Position numbers and translations under genes: made by a program
In this document: positions 6,467-6,925 of the stretch, piece after piece
How positions within the stretch are numbered: the stretch's first letter is position 1
How the letters are laid out: each line of letters opens with the position of its first letter
Notes under the pieces: model-generated
What the model saw: the letters and a program-made list of their open reading frames with translations, nothing else
The model's database searches: none
What the model was told of the DNA's origin: nothing
NCBI GenBank assembly: GCA_016292295.1
Contig: JADNEJ010000269.1
Span: 1 to 6,925 of the forward strand
Direction: 5' to 3'
Source of the DNA: Candidatus Thiodictyon intracellulare
GTDB lineage: Bacteria > Pseudomonadota > Gammaproteobacteria > Chromatiales > Chromatiaceae
DNA length: 6,925 bases

Positions 6467-6535
6467 CACGCAGGGCACGGGTGCCCGGAGTGACGATCAA
6501 GGCCGGCGCGGGTAGCCTGCGGCGTCGGTTCAGGA

Positions 6536-6925
6536 TCAGCTTTTCGCCATCGCCCCCACCAATACGGGCACGTTGTGGCGGAACATGCCGAGGTAGCCAT
6601 CGCCAGGTTTCCCGGCTGGCGCCAGCGCATCCGAGTATAGGGTGCCGCCCACAACACTGCCGGCCTCGTCGGCAATCCGCCTGATCAAACGCGGGGCGCT
6701 CATATTTTCAACAAAAAACACCCGTGTATTTTTTTCCTTATCTGACGGACCAGCCTCGCAACTTCCTTGGCGAACGGTTCGCTCTCAGTGTTCCAGCCTA
6801 CTAGTGCCAGGAATTCCACTCCGTAGGCCGCGCCGAAATAACCGAAGGTGTCATGGGAGCTCGATTTTGTCCATTTTTGCAGTTGGGCGACGGCCCCGCG
6901 CGTGACGCCACGGCGGTGCCGACGC
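6536..6925 (-). pseudogene. Zinc/manganese-type ABC transporter substrate-binding protein, C-terminal part with a frame break
   Basis: This is the C-terminal ~130 residues of a ZnuA/TroA-like periplasmic metal-binding protein; the rest lies beyond the window. One frame reads SSHDTFGYFGAAYGVEFLA and ESEPFAKEVARLVRQIRKK. At a run of seven A (plus-strand T at 6729-6735) the reading must move back one base to continue as NTRVFFVENMSAPRLIRRIA, VGGTLYSDALAPAG, YLGMFRHNVPVLVGAM and the TGA at 6536-6538. In this family the His of SHD-FGYF (here 6853-6855) and the Asp of LYSDAL (6629-6631) bind the metal; both are kept. Without a shift the upstream frame stops shortly after the A run. The cause may be true decay, a missed A in sequencing, or ribosomal slippage. 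The protein upstream of SSHD (QLQKWTK) looks less typical than the rest. It likely belongs with a zinc or manganese importer (ZnuABC-like). Confidence 0.8.

Larger units (their letters stand above)
6149..6535. other. Intergenic region rich in inverted and tandem repeats
   Basis: These 387 bases lie between the binding-protein fragment and the porin remnant. I see no convincing gene in either direction; the open frames present are GC-rich, Arg/Pro-heavy and unlike known proteins. The region contains the inverted repeats and the 7-base tandem repeat listed separately, plus a small hairpin GGGCAC/GTGCCC at 6473-6486. Confidence 0.6.

Noticed and set aside
5837..6478. 213-codon minus-strand open frame as a gene
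   Set aside because: Only the signal-peptide stretch is meaningful; the rest is intergenic sequence before it and shifted porin sequence after it.
6367..6675. Small open frames around the repeat region near the binding-protein stop
   Set aside because: They cross palindromes and tandem repeats and overlap the binding-protein coding frame; their translations are compositional.

Overview
The window looks like part of a high-GC gammaproteobacterial chromosome. The purple sulfur bacteria (Chromatiales) are my best guess, from the style of the porin and CbiM proteins; this is recall of family resemblance, not a search. The left ~1.07 kb is clearly lower in GC and is dead insertion-sequence DNA. 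The rest is GC-rich host-type sequence with its genes on the minus strand.

Layout, left to right: (1) 1-1067, two different IS630-family transposase remnants, head to tail on the plus strand. The first keeps only its C-terminal half and the second lacks its N-terminus; stops and frameshifts disable both. (2) 1068-1229, a short GC-rich piece with one open plus-strand frame of unknown origin. (3) 1230-2246, an intact PdxA-family dehydrogenase (minus). (4) 2478-5324, an intact minus-strand operon transcribed cbiM-cbiQ-cbiO, encoding a complete energy-coupling-factor importer for Ni2+ or Co2+. (5) 5407-6148, a badly decayed outer-membrane porin gene (minus) directly upstream of cbiM. (6) 6149-6535, an intergenic region rich in inverted repeats and short tandem repeats. 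(7) 6536-6925, the C-terminal part of a zinc/manganese-type ABC substrate-binding protein (minus), with a frame break at a run of seven A and continuing beyond the window.

How the genes fit together: the substrate-binding protein fragment, the porin remnant and CbiMQO all suggest a transition-metal uptake neighbourhood. CbiM has the N-terminal Met1-His2 and His67 that bind the metal, CbiQ is the coupling membrane protein, and CbiO is the ATPase with a histidine-rich tail. The porin may once have served the outer-membrane step, but it has lost its middle and cannot be functional. PdxA is probably a separate unit because a 231-base gap separates it from cbiO.

I found no convincing new biological system. 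The most informative observations concern gene decay: lesions in the porin and IS genes that can be read almost base by base, one of them an exact 13-bp duplication. Also of interest are a metal-transport locus that has lost its outer-membrane component, the poly-A frame break in the binding protein, and the unexplained inverted repeats at 6234-6446.
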